Assembly (NCBI RefSeq): GCF_012927185.1
Contig: NZ_JABBGB010000002.1
Coordinates: 1,612,001-1,676,000 of the forward strand
Length of the DNA stretch: 64,000 nucleotides
Direction: 5' to 3'
From: Pseudoflavitalea sp. G-6-1-2
GTDB lineage: Bacteria > Bacteroidota > Bacteroidia > Chitinophagales > Chitinophagaceae
The position numbers and the translations under genes are program-made. Of this stretch, positions 10,112 to 20,700 are shown in pieces (positions within the stretch are counted from its first letter, which is position 1; each line of letters starts with the position of its first letter). The notes under the pieces are model-generated. The model saw nothing but the letters and a program-made list of their open reading frames with translations. It was not told the origin of the DNA and did not search any database.

Positions 10112-10131
10112 CAGCTTTATGGATTCGAATG

Positions 10132-11073
10132 TTACCTGATGAAAGAAACATCCTTGCCTTTAAGATTATAGCTCATTGGTGCATAATGTCTGTATACAGC
10201 CTTCTTCTCTTTCAGATCGTACACTGTAACAAATTTATCTGTTGAACTTTTTACATATTCAAATAAGAACCTGCCTCTTTTTTCTACCTCGAATATCTGA
10301 TACAGTTCAGCATCCGTACACAACCTGTATTTGTATCTGTAGCTGCCGAACACATTCTCTTCCTTATCCTTTTCTTTTCCGGTGAAGCTGTTGTATTGTA
10401 TCAGCAAACGTTTTGGAACATAGAGCGTATCGTGCGAAAGCAACTGAGACAAGTTTGCATCCTTAATATTCTGAAACAACCATGGTCTGTTCTTATTCGT
10501 AAGATTGGTATTGGATGTTGCCAGACAGGCTTTCAGCGATACCGGGCTCCAGTTGTAGAATTGTCCTTTTGCATAGAGATTGTCGATCACCTCATCCTTC
10601 TTCCCTCTGTCTCCCATCATCATAGATTCGAAATTGGGGAACAGTTCTATACGGTACAGTCCATCGGTAACCACTTTCCCTTTCTTTGTTACTTCTTTGA
10701 AAACGTTCAAAGCGAGGTAGTAGTGAATGTTTGAGTAAGAGAAGCCATTCGATCTGCTGACGGTAGTTTTTACGCCTTCGATCACAAAATAGGAATAGGC
10801 AGGGTTGCCTGCGTACTTGTTTGCATTGCTGAAATCGTCAAAAATAATGGGGGTCAGCGTCCATGCTTCAGAAATGGCTTTTTCGAGGGAATCATTCGCA
10901 ACACCATTCTCTTTTTGATAGAAGAAAACGGTTTTGGTTGCTTTTAACTTAGCGATCGCATCATCCTTGAAATTTTCTTCTCCCATCATGAATGGCGCGC
11001 GGGAAGATTTGTTTGGAGCGCAGGCAGCAAAGGAAACTGCCACTCCAATGAAAAGAATCAGAGCTTTCATCAT
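10132..11073 (-). CDS. Lipoprotein of unknown function
   Basis: About 313 residues from the double ATG at 11073/11070; the frame is open to 11184 but only with a TTG start and no signal sequence there. The N-terminus MMKALILFIGVAVSFAACAP is a lipoprotein signal with the acylated Cys in the lipobox. The body has mixed alpha/beta character, many Tyr, Phe and Lys residues, and segments such as WTLTPIIFDDF and LFEYVKSSTDKFVTVYDL. I recognise no family and see no catalytic motif. It is monocistronic, ends at the terminator at 10081-10111, and is transcribed away from the small secreted protein at 11245. Confidence 0.75.
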   Translation of the reverse strand: MMKALILFIGVAVSFAACAPNKSSRAPFMMGEENFKDDAIAKLKATKTVFFYQKENGVANDSLEKAISEAWTLTPIIFDDFSNANKYAGNPAYSYFVIEGVKTTVSRSNGFSYSNIHYYLALNVFKEVTKKGKVVTDGLYRIELFPNFESMMMGDRGKKDEVIDNLYAKGQFYNWSPVSLKACLATSNTNLTNKNRPWLFQNIKDANLSQLLSHDTLYVPKRLLIQYNSFTGKEKDKEENVFGSYRYKYRLCTDAELYQIFEVEKRGRFLFEYVKSSTDKFVTVYDLKEKKAVYRHYAPMSYNLKGKDVSFIR

Positions 11074-11104
11074 TTGATTGATTGAGGGTGAATGGGCTGG
11101 CGCG

Positions 11105-11112
11105 CAAATATA
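11105..11112 (-). promoter_or_regulatory. Candidate Bacteroidota -7 element
   Basis: On the minus strand the sequence reads TATATTTG, an exact match to TAnnTTTG, about 30 bases upstream of the lipoprotein ATG at 11073. No TTTG is found at the usual 19-21 base spacing, so support is partial. A GTCAA/TTGAC inverted repeat lies further up at 11159-11173. Confidence 0.4.
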
Positions 11113-11244
11113 GGATATGTAAATGAGATGATTGATTTGACAAATATCATATCGGCCAGTCAAGATAGTTGACTCAATGGCCAATAGTAAACAATAAGCA
11201 AGCCGGATAGCTATTAACTTATTGTGGTAATCAAACCTTTCATT

Positions 11245-11649
11245 ATGAAAAAGAACATCACCACTCCTTTGTTTTCGAAAGTTGTTCGCAACCCTTTAAT
11301 GAAAATCAGTTTCATACTGGTTCTGCTATTGTCCGGCGCATCCTACGCGCAGGCGCAGCATTGCGATGGCTGCAATCTCAACATTATTGGACCAGAAATA
11401 GTGAGTGTAGGTCAAACAGTTACCTATACAGTAAAGCCTACCCCTGTTTCAGGTTACTACACTCCGTACTGGGATTATTATGGATACCTGAATGGCTATG
11501 CCACTATCCTCGACCAGGGACAATATGCCAATGGCGACTACTATCTTACACTGTACTTCCAGATGGCCGGCTACACTTATCTGAATTTTGAAGGCATGTA
11601 TTATGCCGGAGATGATTATGATGAGTTTACACTTCAGATCAATCCCTAG
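11245..11649 (+). CDS. Small secreted protein with one PKD-like domain
   Basis: 134 residues from the ATG at 11245; a GTG at 11224 would add seven residues. Signal peptide MKISFILVLLLSGASYAQAQ (about residues 19-38). The mature part starts HCDGCNLNIIGPE, followed by a single beta-sandwich of the kind found as repeats in Bacteroidota adhesins (VSVGQTVTYTVKP, then many Tyr and Gly residues). No T9SS sorting domain or lipobox is seen, so it is probably periplasmic or released. A CxxC pair follows the signal peptide. It is followed by a terminator and is likely monocistronic. Function unknown. Confidence 0.75.
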   Translation: MKKNITTPLFSKVVRNPLMKISFILVLLLSGASYAQAQHCDGCNLNIIGPEIVSVGQTVTYTVKPTPVSGYYTPYWDYYGYLNGYATILDQGQYANGDYYLTLYFQMAGYTYLNFEGMYYAGDDYDEFTLQINP

Positions 11650-11679
11650 ACCATCCATTGCATTTGCTATACTTCAACA

Positions 11680-11712
11680 AAAAGGGATAGACGGTAAATG
11701 TCTATCCCTTTT
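11680..11712 (+). terminator. Rho-independent terminator
   Basis: Perfect 12-bp stem AAAAGGGATAGA (11680-11691)/TCTATCCCTTTT (11701-11712) with a 9-base loop, directly after the small secreted protein. Confidence 0.85.
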
Positions 11713-11806
11713 CAGATAACCAATTCTGAAAAGCACAACAATTTCTTTACATTCTATTAATGCATTAGACAAATCGATAATATTCTTTTGCCGAAAATCT
11801 CCATTA

Positions 11807-13249
11807 ATGAAAATTACGACAACCATCATTACGGCAACGGCATTATCGGCCATTGCATTCTATGCGTGTAAGAAAAGCGATAACAAAGAAGAACCCAAGT
11901 CACCGATCGAATTCAAGAACCACAGCATCACTCCTGCCCTGATCAAAAAACAAAGCGGTTTCGATAACCTCGAACTGTTTACTCTTTTCAGCAGCGAAGA
12001 CGTATTCGCACAATCACCAGGTTATGTATTCGGTGGCAGCGCCGACGGATCGGGTACCATCAAAAACCCCAATGGTGAAGGTTATGTAATGCTGGTAAAT
12101 AATGAAGACAATTACTCTCTGTCAAAGATCACTTTCGATAAAACGTTTAAACCTGTTAAAGGAGAATACCTGCTCAATTCAGATGCAGGCCAGTGGAGAC
12201 TTTGTTCCGGAACCATGGCTACTGTTGCAGAAAATGGTTTTGGTCCTTTTTACCTCTGCGTAGGCGAAAGCAGCACAGAAGCACAGGTGCACAAGATCGA
12301 TCCTGCAGCAACCGGTATTCAAAGCAACACCGCTACAGCCGGCCTGGGCCACTGGAGCGGCGAAAATGCCGTGCCTTTGAATAAGGATGCATATCCCGGC
12401 AAAACCGTTATCATCATTGGAGAAGACGACGATTCCAAAACCGGTGGACAGGTAGTGATGTACGTATCCAACACCGTTGGCAATCTCGACAACGGCAAAC
12501 AGTACATGCTGAAACGTACAGACGGCAACCAGAAAGAAACAGATATCCGTACCGGCTCCACTTACGATGTGGAATTCGTAGAGATCGAAAACTACAAAAC
12601 CCTTACCGGCACTCAGATACAGGATCAGGTAGATCCGCTGAAAGCCATTAAGTTCGGGCGTGTAGAAGACGTCGATTACAAAAAAGGAGGCGCAGCACAG
12701 TCCAGAGAAATTTACTTCAACGCAACCGGACAAGCCGCTACCGGAGAAAATGCAGACAACTCAAGAACTGTAAAAGGAAGAGTGTACCGTCTGATCCTCG
12801 ACGCAGCCAATCCCCTGAAAGGCAAACTGGAATGCATTCTCGACGGTGATGAAAAGACCGGCCCTGCCAAAGCTTTCCAGAATCCCGACAATATCTGCGT
12901 AACACAGAACTACGTGTATATTCAGGAAGACGCCAATTCTTATGGTGATGAAACACACGATGCTTATATCTATCAGTACAACATCGCTTCCAAAGAACTG
13001 AAAGTTGTGTTCGAACTCGATCACAGACGCGACGATCCCAAATTCAAAGCTACCGCTGCCAAAGGCAACTGGGAATATGGATCACTGGTGGATATTTCTG
13101 ATGTAATCGGCGTGCCAAACACTTTCACACTGTGCATTCAACCGCACACCTGGAAAACCGATGCGTTCAAGAATGCCGACAAAGGCACCAAACGCGCATC
13201 AGAAAATCAGGGCAGTGAAGTGATACTCATCAAGGGTCTTCCAAGATAA
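11807..13249 (+). CDS. PhoX-like (DUF839) lipoprotein
   Basis: 480 residues. The N-terminus MKITTTIITATALSAIAFYA is followed by CKK, a lipoprotein signal with Cys near residue 21, so it is probably anchored in the outer or inner membrane facing the periplasm. The later part has the PhoX/DUF839 pattern: FQNPDNICVTQNYVYIQED, then a regularly bladed C-terminal half consistent with a beta-propeller. PhoX enzymes are Ca/Fe phosphatases, but I cannot identify the full metal-ligand set, so phosphatase activity is only inferred from family resemblance. Terminators stand on both sides (11680-11712, 13288-13320), so it is transcribed alone. Confidence 0.7.
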   Translation: MKITTTIITATALSAIAFYACKKSDNKEEPKSPIEFKNHSITPALIKKQSGFDNLELFTLFSSEDVFAQSPGYVFGGSADGSGTIKNPNGEGYVMLVNNEDNYSLSKITFDKTFKPVKGEYLLNSDAGQWRLCSGTMATVAENGFGPFYLCVGESSTEAQVHKIDPAATGIQSNTATAGLGHWSGENAVPLNKDAYPGKTVIIIGEDDDSKTGGQVVMYVSNTVGNLDNGKQYMLKRTDGNQKETDIRTGSTYDVEFVEIENYKTLTGTQIQDQVDPLKAIKFGRVEDVDYKKGGAAQSREIYFNATGQAATGENADNSRTVKGRVYRLILDAANPLKGKLECILDGDEKTGPAKAFQNPDNICVTQNYVYIQEDANSYGDETHDAYIYQYNIASKELKVVFELDHRRDDPKFKATAAKGNWEYGSLVDISDVIGVPNTFTLCIQPHTWKTDAFKNADKGTKRASENQGSEVILIKGLPR

Positions 13250-13287
13250 TCATCCCTGTTACTGCTGATTTCAGCCATCTATATTTT

Positions 13288-13320
13288 CCTGATGCACTGT
13301 ATCAACAACAGTGCATCAGG
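13288..13320 (+). terminator. Rho-independent terminator
   Basis: Perfect 13-bp stem CCTGATGCACTGT (13288-13300)/ACAGTGCATCAGG (13308-13320), 7-base loop, followed by TTATTCTTTT. It separates the PhoX-like gene from the peroxidase gene. Confidence 0.88.
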
Positions 13321-13379
13321 TTATTCTTTTAAGAACGCTGCTGCGTTTATCACAAACATTGAGACGCTACGTTAAGCAT

Positions 13380-15179
13380 ATGAAAAAAGCATGTATCATT
13401 TCCGGTTTCTTTCTGTTCTCCTTTTGCCTGCTTCAATGCAAGAACAAAAGTAAACTGCCACCGGAACAGCTTGTGAAGGATTATTTTATTGCCGGCATCG
13501 ACAGCATGGATAAATCTGCCAGATATTTCAAATCGCTGGTAACTGCTCCACCATACGACAGCAGCAAAATCAGTGAGGCATTTATTGCACTCCGGAACAA
13601 GTACAAAACCACTGAACTGTTTGCAGCGTATTATACTCCCGAAACAGCCAAATCGCTGAATGGTCCGCCTATTGAATCAGTCGATGAAAACGATCCGCAT
13701 ATCACGGAACAACCTGAAGGACTGCAGGTGATAGAAGCGTTGATATGCGATAAAGAATCAGACAAATCTGAACTGATCAGACAAACAGATATTTTGATCG
13801 GCAGTCTTGGCCGACTCAAAACACTCACACAACAACAGCAATTCGCTAACCCACAGATATTCGATGCAATAAGAGATGAACTGTTCAGAACTACCAGTCT
13901 CGGACTTTCGGGTTTTGATGCACCGCTTGTGCAGAGCAGCATAATGGAGGTTCGCACGGTTTATCAGTCGATAGACAGTGTGTTGAGTTTCTATCAGAAC
14001 AAAGACGCAGCAAGTATCATTGCATACACCAGACAAACCTTACAACGCGCAGCTGATTACCTGCTCACCAATAATAACTTCATAACTTTTAACCGGCTGG
14101 AGTTTATCCAGCAATTCGCCAACCCCATCAGCGGATCGTTGCTGACTTGTGCCGCGGAACTAAAGGTTCAATTACCCGGCAATAACAGGCCATTGAAAAC
14201 AACAGCCAAAAGCCTGTTCGATTATGCGGCCTATGATGCCGATTATTATACAGCATTCAGCACGCATCAATCGTCTCCATCGAAAATAAGTCTGGGACAA
14301 CAATTGTTCTATGATCCCATTCTGTCGAAGAATGGAAGCCGGTCCTGCGCATCTTGCCATCAGCCGGACAAAGCATTTACCGATGGAGTAAAAACAAATT
14401 CAACATTCGACCGATCCAATTCATTGCTTCGCAATACACCTACGCTTGTATATGCCGGTCTTCAGCCTGCATTGTTCTACGACAACAGAGTGAAATATCT
14501 GGAAGATCAGGCCAGAGACGTGATCAGCAATAAAGATGAGATGCATGGTTCATTGGCAGAAGCGGCTAAAACCTTGTCTGCAAATGCCCAATATGCGGCA
14601 CAGTTCAACACAGCGTTTGCTGTTGAAGCAACACCTGTAAACGCAACAAATATTCTGAATGCACTTGCATCGTATATCCGTTCGCTGCGTCCGTTTTCAT
14701 CTGCATTTGACAAATACATGCTCGGAGACAGCACCAAACTGAACGCAGATCAGGTGAAGGGTTTCAATCTCTATATGGGTAAAGCAAAGTGCGGAAGCTG
14801 CCATTTCATGCCGCTGTTCAACGGCGCCATTCCTCCGGAGTTCAGGGAAATAGAAACGGAAGTGCTGGGCGTACCTGTTCATCCGAATTCCAAAACAATC
14901 GATGGCGATTTAGGCAAATACAATCTGAGAAAGACTGATCTCTACAAATATGCATTCAAGATCCCAACCTTGCGGAACATAGCGCTTACAGCCCCTTACA
15001 TGCACAACGGCGCATACAGCACGCTGGAGCAGGTGATGGATTTCTACAACAAAGGAGGTGGGGCCGGACAGGGAGTACAGATCGACAATCAATCCCTGGC
15101 GCCGGATCCATTGAATTTAACACCCGAAGAAATTAAACAGGTAATAGCGTTTATGAAAGCGCTCACCGATGAAAAATAA
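13380..15179 (+). CDS. Di-haem cytochrome c peroxidase/MauG-type with imelysin-like N-terminal domain
   Basis: 599 residues from the ATG at 13380; the frame opens inside the preceding terminator, so the upstream start is rejected. A lipoprotein signal (FFLFSFCLLQCKNK) anchors it in the periplasm. Residues about 25-290 are helical, with an imelysin-like stretch EGLQVIEALI resembling the GxHxxE motif, but with Gln where imelysins have His. The C-terminal half is a bacterial di-haem peroxidase: haem sites C323-x-x-C326-H (CASCH) and C471-x-x-C474-H (CGSCH), and the typical TAPYMHNGAYSTLEQVMDFY near the end. It probably reduces peroxide or oxidises a periplasmic partner. It is convergent with the lipoprotein gene at 15211, with a 31-base gap. 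Confidence 0.9.
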   Translation: MKKACIISGFFLFSFCLLQCKNKSKLPPEQLVKDYFIAGIDSMDKSARYFKSLVTAPPYDSSKISEAFIALRNKYKTTELFAAYYTPETAKSLNGPPIESVDENDPHITEQPEGLQVIEALICDKESDKSELIRQTDILIGSLGRLKTLTQQQQFANPQIFDAIRDELFRTTSLGLSGFDAPLVQSSIMEVRTVYQSIDSVLSFYQNKDAASIIAYTRQTLQRAADYLLTNNNFITFNRLEFIQQFANPISGSLLTCAAELKVQLPGNNRPLKTTAKSLFDYAAYDADYYTAFSTHQSSPSKISLGQQLFYDPILSKNGSRSCASCHQPDKAFTDGVKTNSTFDRSNSLLRNTPTLVYAGLQPALFYDNRVKYLEDQARDVISNKDEMHGSLAEAAKTLSANAQYAAQFNTAFAVEATPVNATNILNALASYIRSLRPFSSAFDKYMLGDSTKLNADQVKGFNLYMGKAKCGSCHFMPLFNGAIPPEFREIETEVLGVPVHPNSKTIDGDLGKYNLRKTDLYKYAFKIPTLRNIALTAPYMHNGAYSTLEQVMDFYNKGGGAGQGVQIDNQSLAPDPLNLTPEEIKQVIAFMKALTDEK

Positions 15180-15210
15180 ACAGTCCACTGTCTGCACTTC
15201 GGTCCATCGC

Positions 15211-16908
15211 TCAGGGCTTATGTAATTTATAGAGCCTGCAGATATTCCCCGGAACTTTTCCAAGGAACGGATCTGGCTGGCGAATTAGATAAATATTATT
15301 TTTTTCATCCGTCCCCAATACTGAGACTCCTTTGAAATCAACATAACGGGCCGAACCGGTGGTATGCGACTGCAACTTGTCTTTCGTAATATCATCCACT
15401 GAATTTCCGTTGATCTCGAGACCGGCGTAGAGATAACTCGTCTTCTTTTCGAGATTCACTGCATTCAGATTTACCCTTCCTCCTACCTTTATCCAGTCGC
15501 CTGTACTTAGCATCACATGATTGTAAGAGAACAAATGACCATAAAAATCTTCATTGAATATCTCAGGTTTCAGTCCGGTTCCCAAGCCTGTAACACTGCT
15601 GGTATCGAACAGACGCAGGGTGATCAACTCAATATCATTAGGGTAAGTAGCCAATGGTTCTTCACCTTTGAAATCATAATAAGCAACGCCCTTTGTTTTG
15701 TTGGAAGGAACGTTATAATATCCTGCTATTCCCACTTGTGTTACAGGATTAAAGAAAATGCTTTCAATGCCCGCAGTGTATTTAGCCGGCATTCTGGGGT
15801 CGTTGCTAAACAAAGTATGCACCATACCATTATTATCTAAAACAGAAACAATAATGGTAGATTCACTGGCGGTAAACATATGCGTATTGTCTAAGTACAA
15901 AGTTCCATCAGCCGCAGGCCGGATATTACTAACCACAATGTTTGCCTGTGCCAGTGATCCTGTAGGCGTGAGTCCGGGAGGCAGTGCATAAGTCCAGTTC
16001 CTTGTTCCATTGTATCCCAATCCTCCGAAATAAGAACGATTCATCAAAATGAGCTGATTGGTGCTCAGGTCATATTTATACAATCGCGTAACACCATATG
16101 CCCTTGCGCCGGGAACATTTCCTACATCCGGATTATTCGGTCCATTATCCGTTACTTCTCCGCAGAGATACACATATCGTTCGTCCCAGCTCATGGCCGA
16201 AGCCCTGATGGTGTTGAATCTGAACTGATCATCGGGATCTCCGTATATGGTTCCATTCGAAATGATCTGGACCGGATCGGCAGCACCGGGCTTTAGCACA
16301 TATATTCCTTTTTTATTACTGTAACAGAGCATACCATTTCTGCCAACACCACCTGATGTAAGAAAGGGATAATCAAAGCGGCCAAGCCCCGGTATATCGA
16401 AGGCCGTTAGTGAATCTACCCGCAATGTAGTATCCGTCTGTGCGCTTGCCGTTGCCACCTTCAGAATTTTGATAGATGGCGCCAGCATGGATTGCCCGTT
16501 GGCGCTTATCACTACCGCTTTATTCTCTCCTAAACCCATTTCGGGAGTGATCACAAATTTGATAAAGTCGCCCGGAACCTTCGGCAGATCGGGACGTGCA
16601 GATATATCACACCTTTTTACCACTGCAATAACTGCCGGAACATCTCCGATAGTGATTGTCACTGATGCAGGAAAAAGATTCCCTGCCAGTTCCATAGTAT
16701 CTCCGGTAACAAACTCTCTTTTATAGTCATAATGATAATAGTCCGCGTTGCCCACCGCCGGCGCAATTCCGTACAGATTAGCTGTGGTTGTAACCAGAGA
16801 TGGCATGTTCAACAGGCGTTCTTCATCAGCGGCTACTTTTTTGCAGCCGTACATCAGTAAAGATGACAACACCAGCCCCGCCATTATTTTTTGAATGAAA
16901 TATTTCAT
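15211..16908 (-). CDS. Lipoprotein with IPT/TIG-like domain
   Basis: 565 residues with lipoprotein signal MAGLVLSSLLMYGCKK (Cys near residue 22). Residues about 60-150 resemble an IPT/TIG domain (YHYDYKREFVTGDTMELAGN then ASVTITIGDVPAVIAVVKR), a fold common in Bacteroidota surface glycan-binding lipoproteins. The rest is beta-rich with propeller-like spacing (GMLCYSNKKGIYVL, YVYLCGEV, GTLYLDNTHMF). It is the last gene of the sigma-FecR-TonB receptor-lipoprotein unit, 14 bases after the DUF4397-like gene. The position suggests a surface ligand-binding accessory of the TonB receptor at 17785, taking the place of SusD. The ligand is unknown. Confidence 0.75.
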   Translation of the reverse strand: MKYFIQKIMAGLVLSSLLMYGCKKVAADEERLLNMPSLVTTTANLYGIAPAVGNADYYHYDYKREFVTGDTMELAGNLFPASVTITIGDVPAVIAVVKRCDISARPDLPKVPGDFIKFVITPEMGLGENKAVVISANGQSMLAPSIKILKVATASAQTDTTLRVDSLTAFDIPGLGRFDYPFLTSGGVGRNGMLCYSNKKGIYVLKPGAADPVQIISNGTIYGDPDDQFRFNTIRASAMSWDERYVYLCGEVTDNGPNNPDVGNVPGARAYGVTRLYKYDLSTNQLILMNRSYFGGLGYNGTRNWTYALPPGLTPTGSLAQANIVVSNIRPAADGTLYLDNTHMFTASESTIIVSVLDNNGMVHTLFSNDPRMPAKYTAGIESIFFNPVTQVGIAGYYNVPSNKTKGVAYYDFKGEEPLATYPNDIELITLRLFDTSSVTGLGTGLKPEIFNEDFYGHLFSYNHVMLSTGDWIKVGGRVNLNAVNLEKKTSYLYAGLEINGNSVDDITKDKLQSHTTGSARYVDFKGVSVLGTDEKNNIYLIRQPDPFLGKVPGNICRLYKLHKP

Positions 16909-16922
16909 GATGATACTTTTTA

Positions 16923-17762
16923 TTAGAACATTTTCTCGATGAGCAACGATGCGTTGTTATTGAAACTCACCACCGCTCCCTTTTTATCTGTATACGTTAC
17001 CGGTTTGGTATATCCTTTGAAAACAAGCGTGTACGATCTGCCGGGAACAGCTTCAAAGAACGAACGGACCAACACTGTGCTTTCGTCCTGCCTGCCGTAT
17101 ATACGAACCGTTATCCTTCCCGTAGCATCGAGCGGTACATTTTCATAGGCAGTTACCTGTCTGTATCGCACACCTGCTGTAAATGCAGCAAAGTTTTCTT
17201 TTCCTACTTTCACCATCACCGTATCATTGGACGGACTCATATGCGCCAGCCTGATACGGATGGCATTCACAGGTGTCTGCTGCTCATCCGTCGCATTGAT
17301 CAGACTGTAAATACCTGCACTATCAGTAAAGTATATGGAATGATACTTATCAGGCTCCAGCATCACCGGCGATTCCAGCAGTTTAAAAGTGCCGGTATCA
17401 GTGAGCCCCGAAACATGTGCACCCGCCCGCATAGTACCATATGAAACCCAGGGCTGCTCTGAATTGTAATCAGAATTGGGAAACAGCCAGAGATTGAGAC
17501 TACCCGTTGGCCCGATACCTTTGTTGAAGTAAGGCGCGGGTATAACATCCGGAGAAGACGAAGTTGGATCACGGTAAGGAGGCTCTGTTTTATCCCAAAG
17601 AATAGTGACCATTTCACCGGTACCGGAATTACCCAGCATAGTGGTGAGTTCCACCGAGGCATTGTGAAAACTTACTTTGCTGAGATCATGTTGCTTGTTG
17701 ATCTCCTTTTTACTGCAGGCTGTCAGCAATAGCAGTAATGCAACAACCAATAATTTATTCAT
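16923..17762 (-). CDS. DUF4397-like lipoprotein
   Basis: 279 residues from the ATG at 17762, where the signal MNKLLVVALLLLLTACSKK begins; the longer frame to 17795 would overlap the upstream gene and lacks a signal. Cys near residue 16 is the lipid anchor. The body has two beta-sandwich-like halves with the DUF4397 flavour: VSFHNASVELT near the start and IRIRLAHMSPSNDTVMVKV with ENVPLDATGRITVRIYG further on. No catalytic motif is visible. It lies 22 bases after the TonB receptor and 14 bases before the TIG lipoprotein, so it is almost surely co-transcribed and probably part of the same outer-membrane complex. Confidence 0.75.
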   Translation of the reverse strand: MNKLLVVALLLLLTACSKKEINKQHDLSKVSFHNASVELTTMLGNSGTGEMVTILWDKTEPPYRDPTSSSPDVIPAPYFNKGIGPTGSLNLWLFPNSDYNSEQPWVSYGTMRAGAHVSGLTDTGTFKLLESPVMLEPDKYHSIYFTDSAGIYSLINATDEQQTPVNAIRIRLAHMSPSNDTVMVKVGKENFAAFTAGVRYRQVTAYENVPLDATGRITVRIYGRQDESTVLVRSFFEAVPGRSYTLVFKGYTKPVTYTDKKGAVVSFNNNASLLIEKMF

Positions 17763-17784
17763 GCTGATATTTTGAGGCAGGTGA

Positions 17785-20700
17785 TTAAAATGCATAGGTG
17801 AAAGACAGGTTGAAGAACCTCCCTGTATTGTATTGTAAGAAAATATTATCGCCGGTAGGCCTTAGCACACCAGCTTCATTTTTGATAAGATGTTCATACT
17901 CGTATTTATAGTTATCGTTATTGTCTTCGGCCAGGCGAACCGGTTTATCCAGCAGATTCTGCACCGTGAACCGCGCCTGAAGCGATCTGTACAGACGTTG
18001 CGATAAAGAAAGATCAAGCATGCGGCGGGGCAGTTCCAGAATGGAAGGCCGCATCGAAAGAATGCCGGACTCGAGACCGGGTTCCTCTTTGATCGAATTC
18101 AAATTGCGGAGGCTCACAGCATAAACATTGGTGCCGCTTTCATTTAAGATCAGACCGAACCTGGTTCCGGTTCCGGGATTCTCATAATACAATCCGGCAT
18201 TGATCACATAAGGCGCTTGTCCCTGCAATGGCCTGCCACTGAAAGATCCCATGACCAATGTACTGGTAGGTTTGGGCTCCTTATTGCTCACTTCACTTTT
18301 GATGAGCGTACCATTCAGGTTAACAGACAGTCTCCTGAAAATATTTCCCGGAATAAAAGAAAGGCTCTTCCTGATCTCAGCTTCAATGCCATACACCACA
18401 GCCTTTTGAGGATTCTTGTAAGTGATACCAGTATAACCCGACAGATCATAGGCATTTTTTTCATCACGGAAACGTTCAATCGGATTGTTGATATGCTTGT
18501 AAAACACACCGAGATTGAACAATTCATTTTGTGCCGGACCTGAAGGATACCACTCAAGCCGCAAGTCATAATTATCAATGGTAGATGCCAGCAGTTTTGG
18601 GTTACCCGCAATTTCTTCCTGGTTCACATAATCAATGTCTGAAAATGGACTCAGCTCCTTGAAGTCGGGCCTGTTCACCGTTCTGCCATATCCGGCACGA
18701 ATAGTCAACTGGCGCAGCGCCGTCCAGTTGATATTGAAAGAAGGAAGCAACGATGTTTTTTTGAGATCCGCAGAAACCGGCAACACAAATCCTCCGGCAC
18801 TGATGGCAGCAGAAACCCGCTGCCTGTTGTATTCCAGTCTCACACCGGCATTGACGGTGAGACGCTGGTGAAAAAATTTCCAGTCGGTCATAACATACCC
18901 ACTGTTGTTCTGCTCGCTGCCTAAGTAAGCATCAGCAGGCGTAGTACCGTCATACACTTCCAGCCCACTGCCGTCGTTCCTGAAATATTTATCATTCCAG
19001 ATATACGGCAGATCTTGCTCTTTCCACCGGATCAGTTCCTGATTGGTGACACGGGCATTCGAAGCCTCACTCTGATCATTCTCATAAAGAGTTCTCCCCT
19101 GCGTACCATACCGGTTCACTTTAAAATAACGGCGTGCAACATTCCGGGTACGAAACAGGTTATAACTGCCTGCCTTTACTTCCAGAAAACGGTTTACAAC
19201 ATATCCGAAATCAACTGCCGCATTGTAGGTATGCTGATGATTTTGCTGAAAGAAACGACTCATCATCCCATTCAGCAGATCAATCGGACCACTGCTATTG
19301 GAGCCTGCGGCCATCCAGCGGAGATCTTGTGTCATATATTCAGCATTGTAAGTACCCCTGCCATCGTACATGGTGCTATAGTTCATCCTCCGCTGGTCTG
19401 GCCGGTTATCGAGATAGAAGGTATAGCCAAGATTCCAGTTGGCACTAAGGCTGCTGTCTGCTCTGAGATAGTGACTGCCATTGAGGTTGCCGGTATACAG
19501 GGTTCTTTGCTGAAAACTATTCAGCACGGTTTTGAAGCGTTGCCCAATATATGCCCTGCCTGTATTCTTTTCCTTTATGGTTGAACTGGTTTGGCTTCTG
19601 CCCTCATTGAGTAAAAAATTCTGCCACACAATGGAATGCCGGTTATTGAAACGAAGCGTAAAATTTTCTAACAGATTCACCCGTGCAATCTGTGTAGCCT
19701 GCTGCTCATATCCCCGCCTGTCGTGCTCAGTATAATAAGTAAAGTAGTCCTGACTGTTGTAATACCCAGTCTGGCGGTAGATGGAATAGTTGCGGTTATC
19801 CAGCTGATACGTGAGAGAAGAAAGATTGTACAAACGCCATTTGCCCAGTTTCCAGTTGTCGAAGAAATTCAGGTAGAACTGCATATCGGGCATGGCTTTA
19901 CGTTTGTAAAGCGTAAAGTCAGGATTGAATCCTTTCACTTTTTCCTGCAAAGGTTTCAGGTTGATGAGGCCGCTTCCGTCCCGCATGTCACCCACTTCAG
20001 CAGGCAGCTTGCGCAGGCCGTTATCAAATCCCAGCCAGTCGGTTTTACTGCCTTTGTAACTCACCATATCTTTTCCGGTGGTGCCTTCCCGATAAGAGAG
20101 CTGAAGGCCAAGATCCAGATGGCGTACGGGTTTGGCGTTCTTGGTAAATACTTTTACTGCACCGCCTGCATAGTCGCCAAACAACTCCGCTGTTGGCGAC
20201 TTGTACACCAGAATGCGGTCGATGATGGAGGTAGGCAACAGATCATACGCAAACGCACGACTATACAACTCCGTGGACGGAGCAATATTATTATTCAGAT
20301 ACGTTATATTGTAACGCTGGTTCATACCGCGCACAACAATGAATCGATCATCTGTAACTGTTATACCTGCAATTCTCTTTACCACCTCCGCCGCACTTCG
20401 GTCAGCAGTTTTAGAGATCTGCTCATTGGAAATGCCCGAAACAACAGAATTGGCACTTCTTATTTCGCCGATCAGTTGTTTTTCTGTAGAGAAAGAAACA
20501 GCTTTAATGCGTTGCGCACTGGCATTCACCACCACTTCTTTCAGGGAGCCTGCTGCCAGCATCTTGATATCGAACACTACAGTTTTATCTGCTTCCACGG
20601 CAACATCCGGAAAACTGTTTCGCTGATAACCTGCATAGCTCACCAGCAACGTATACTTCGCCGGCAGGATATTCTTAAAACTGTAATACCCTTTTTCATT

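Noticed and set aside
10132-11184. Long N-terminal extension of the lipoprotein to 11184
   Set aside because: Starts with TTG, has no signal sequence, and covers the likely promoter; the ATG pair at 11073/11070 precedes a clear lipobox.
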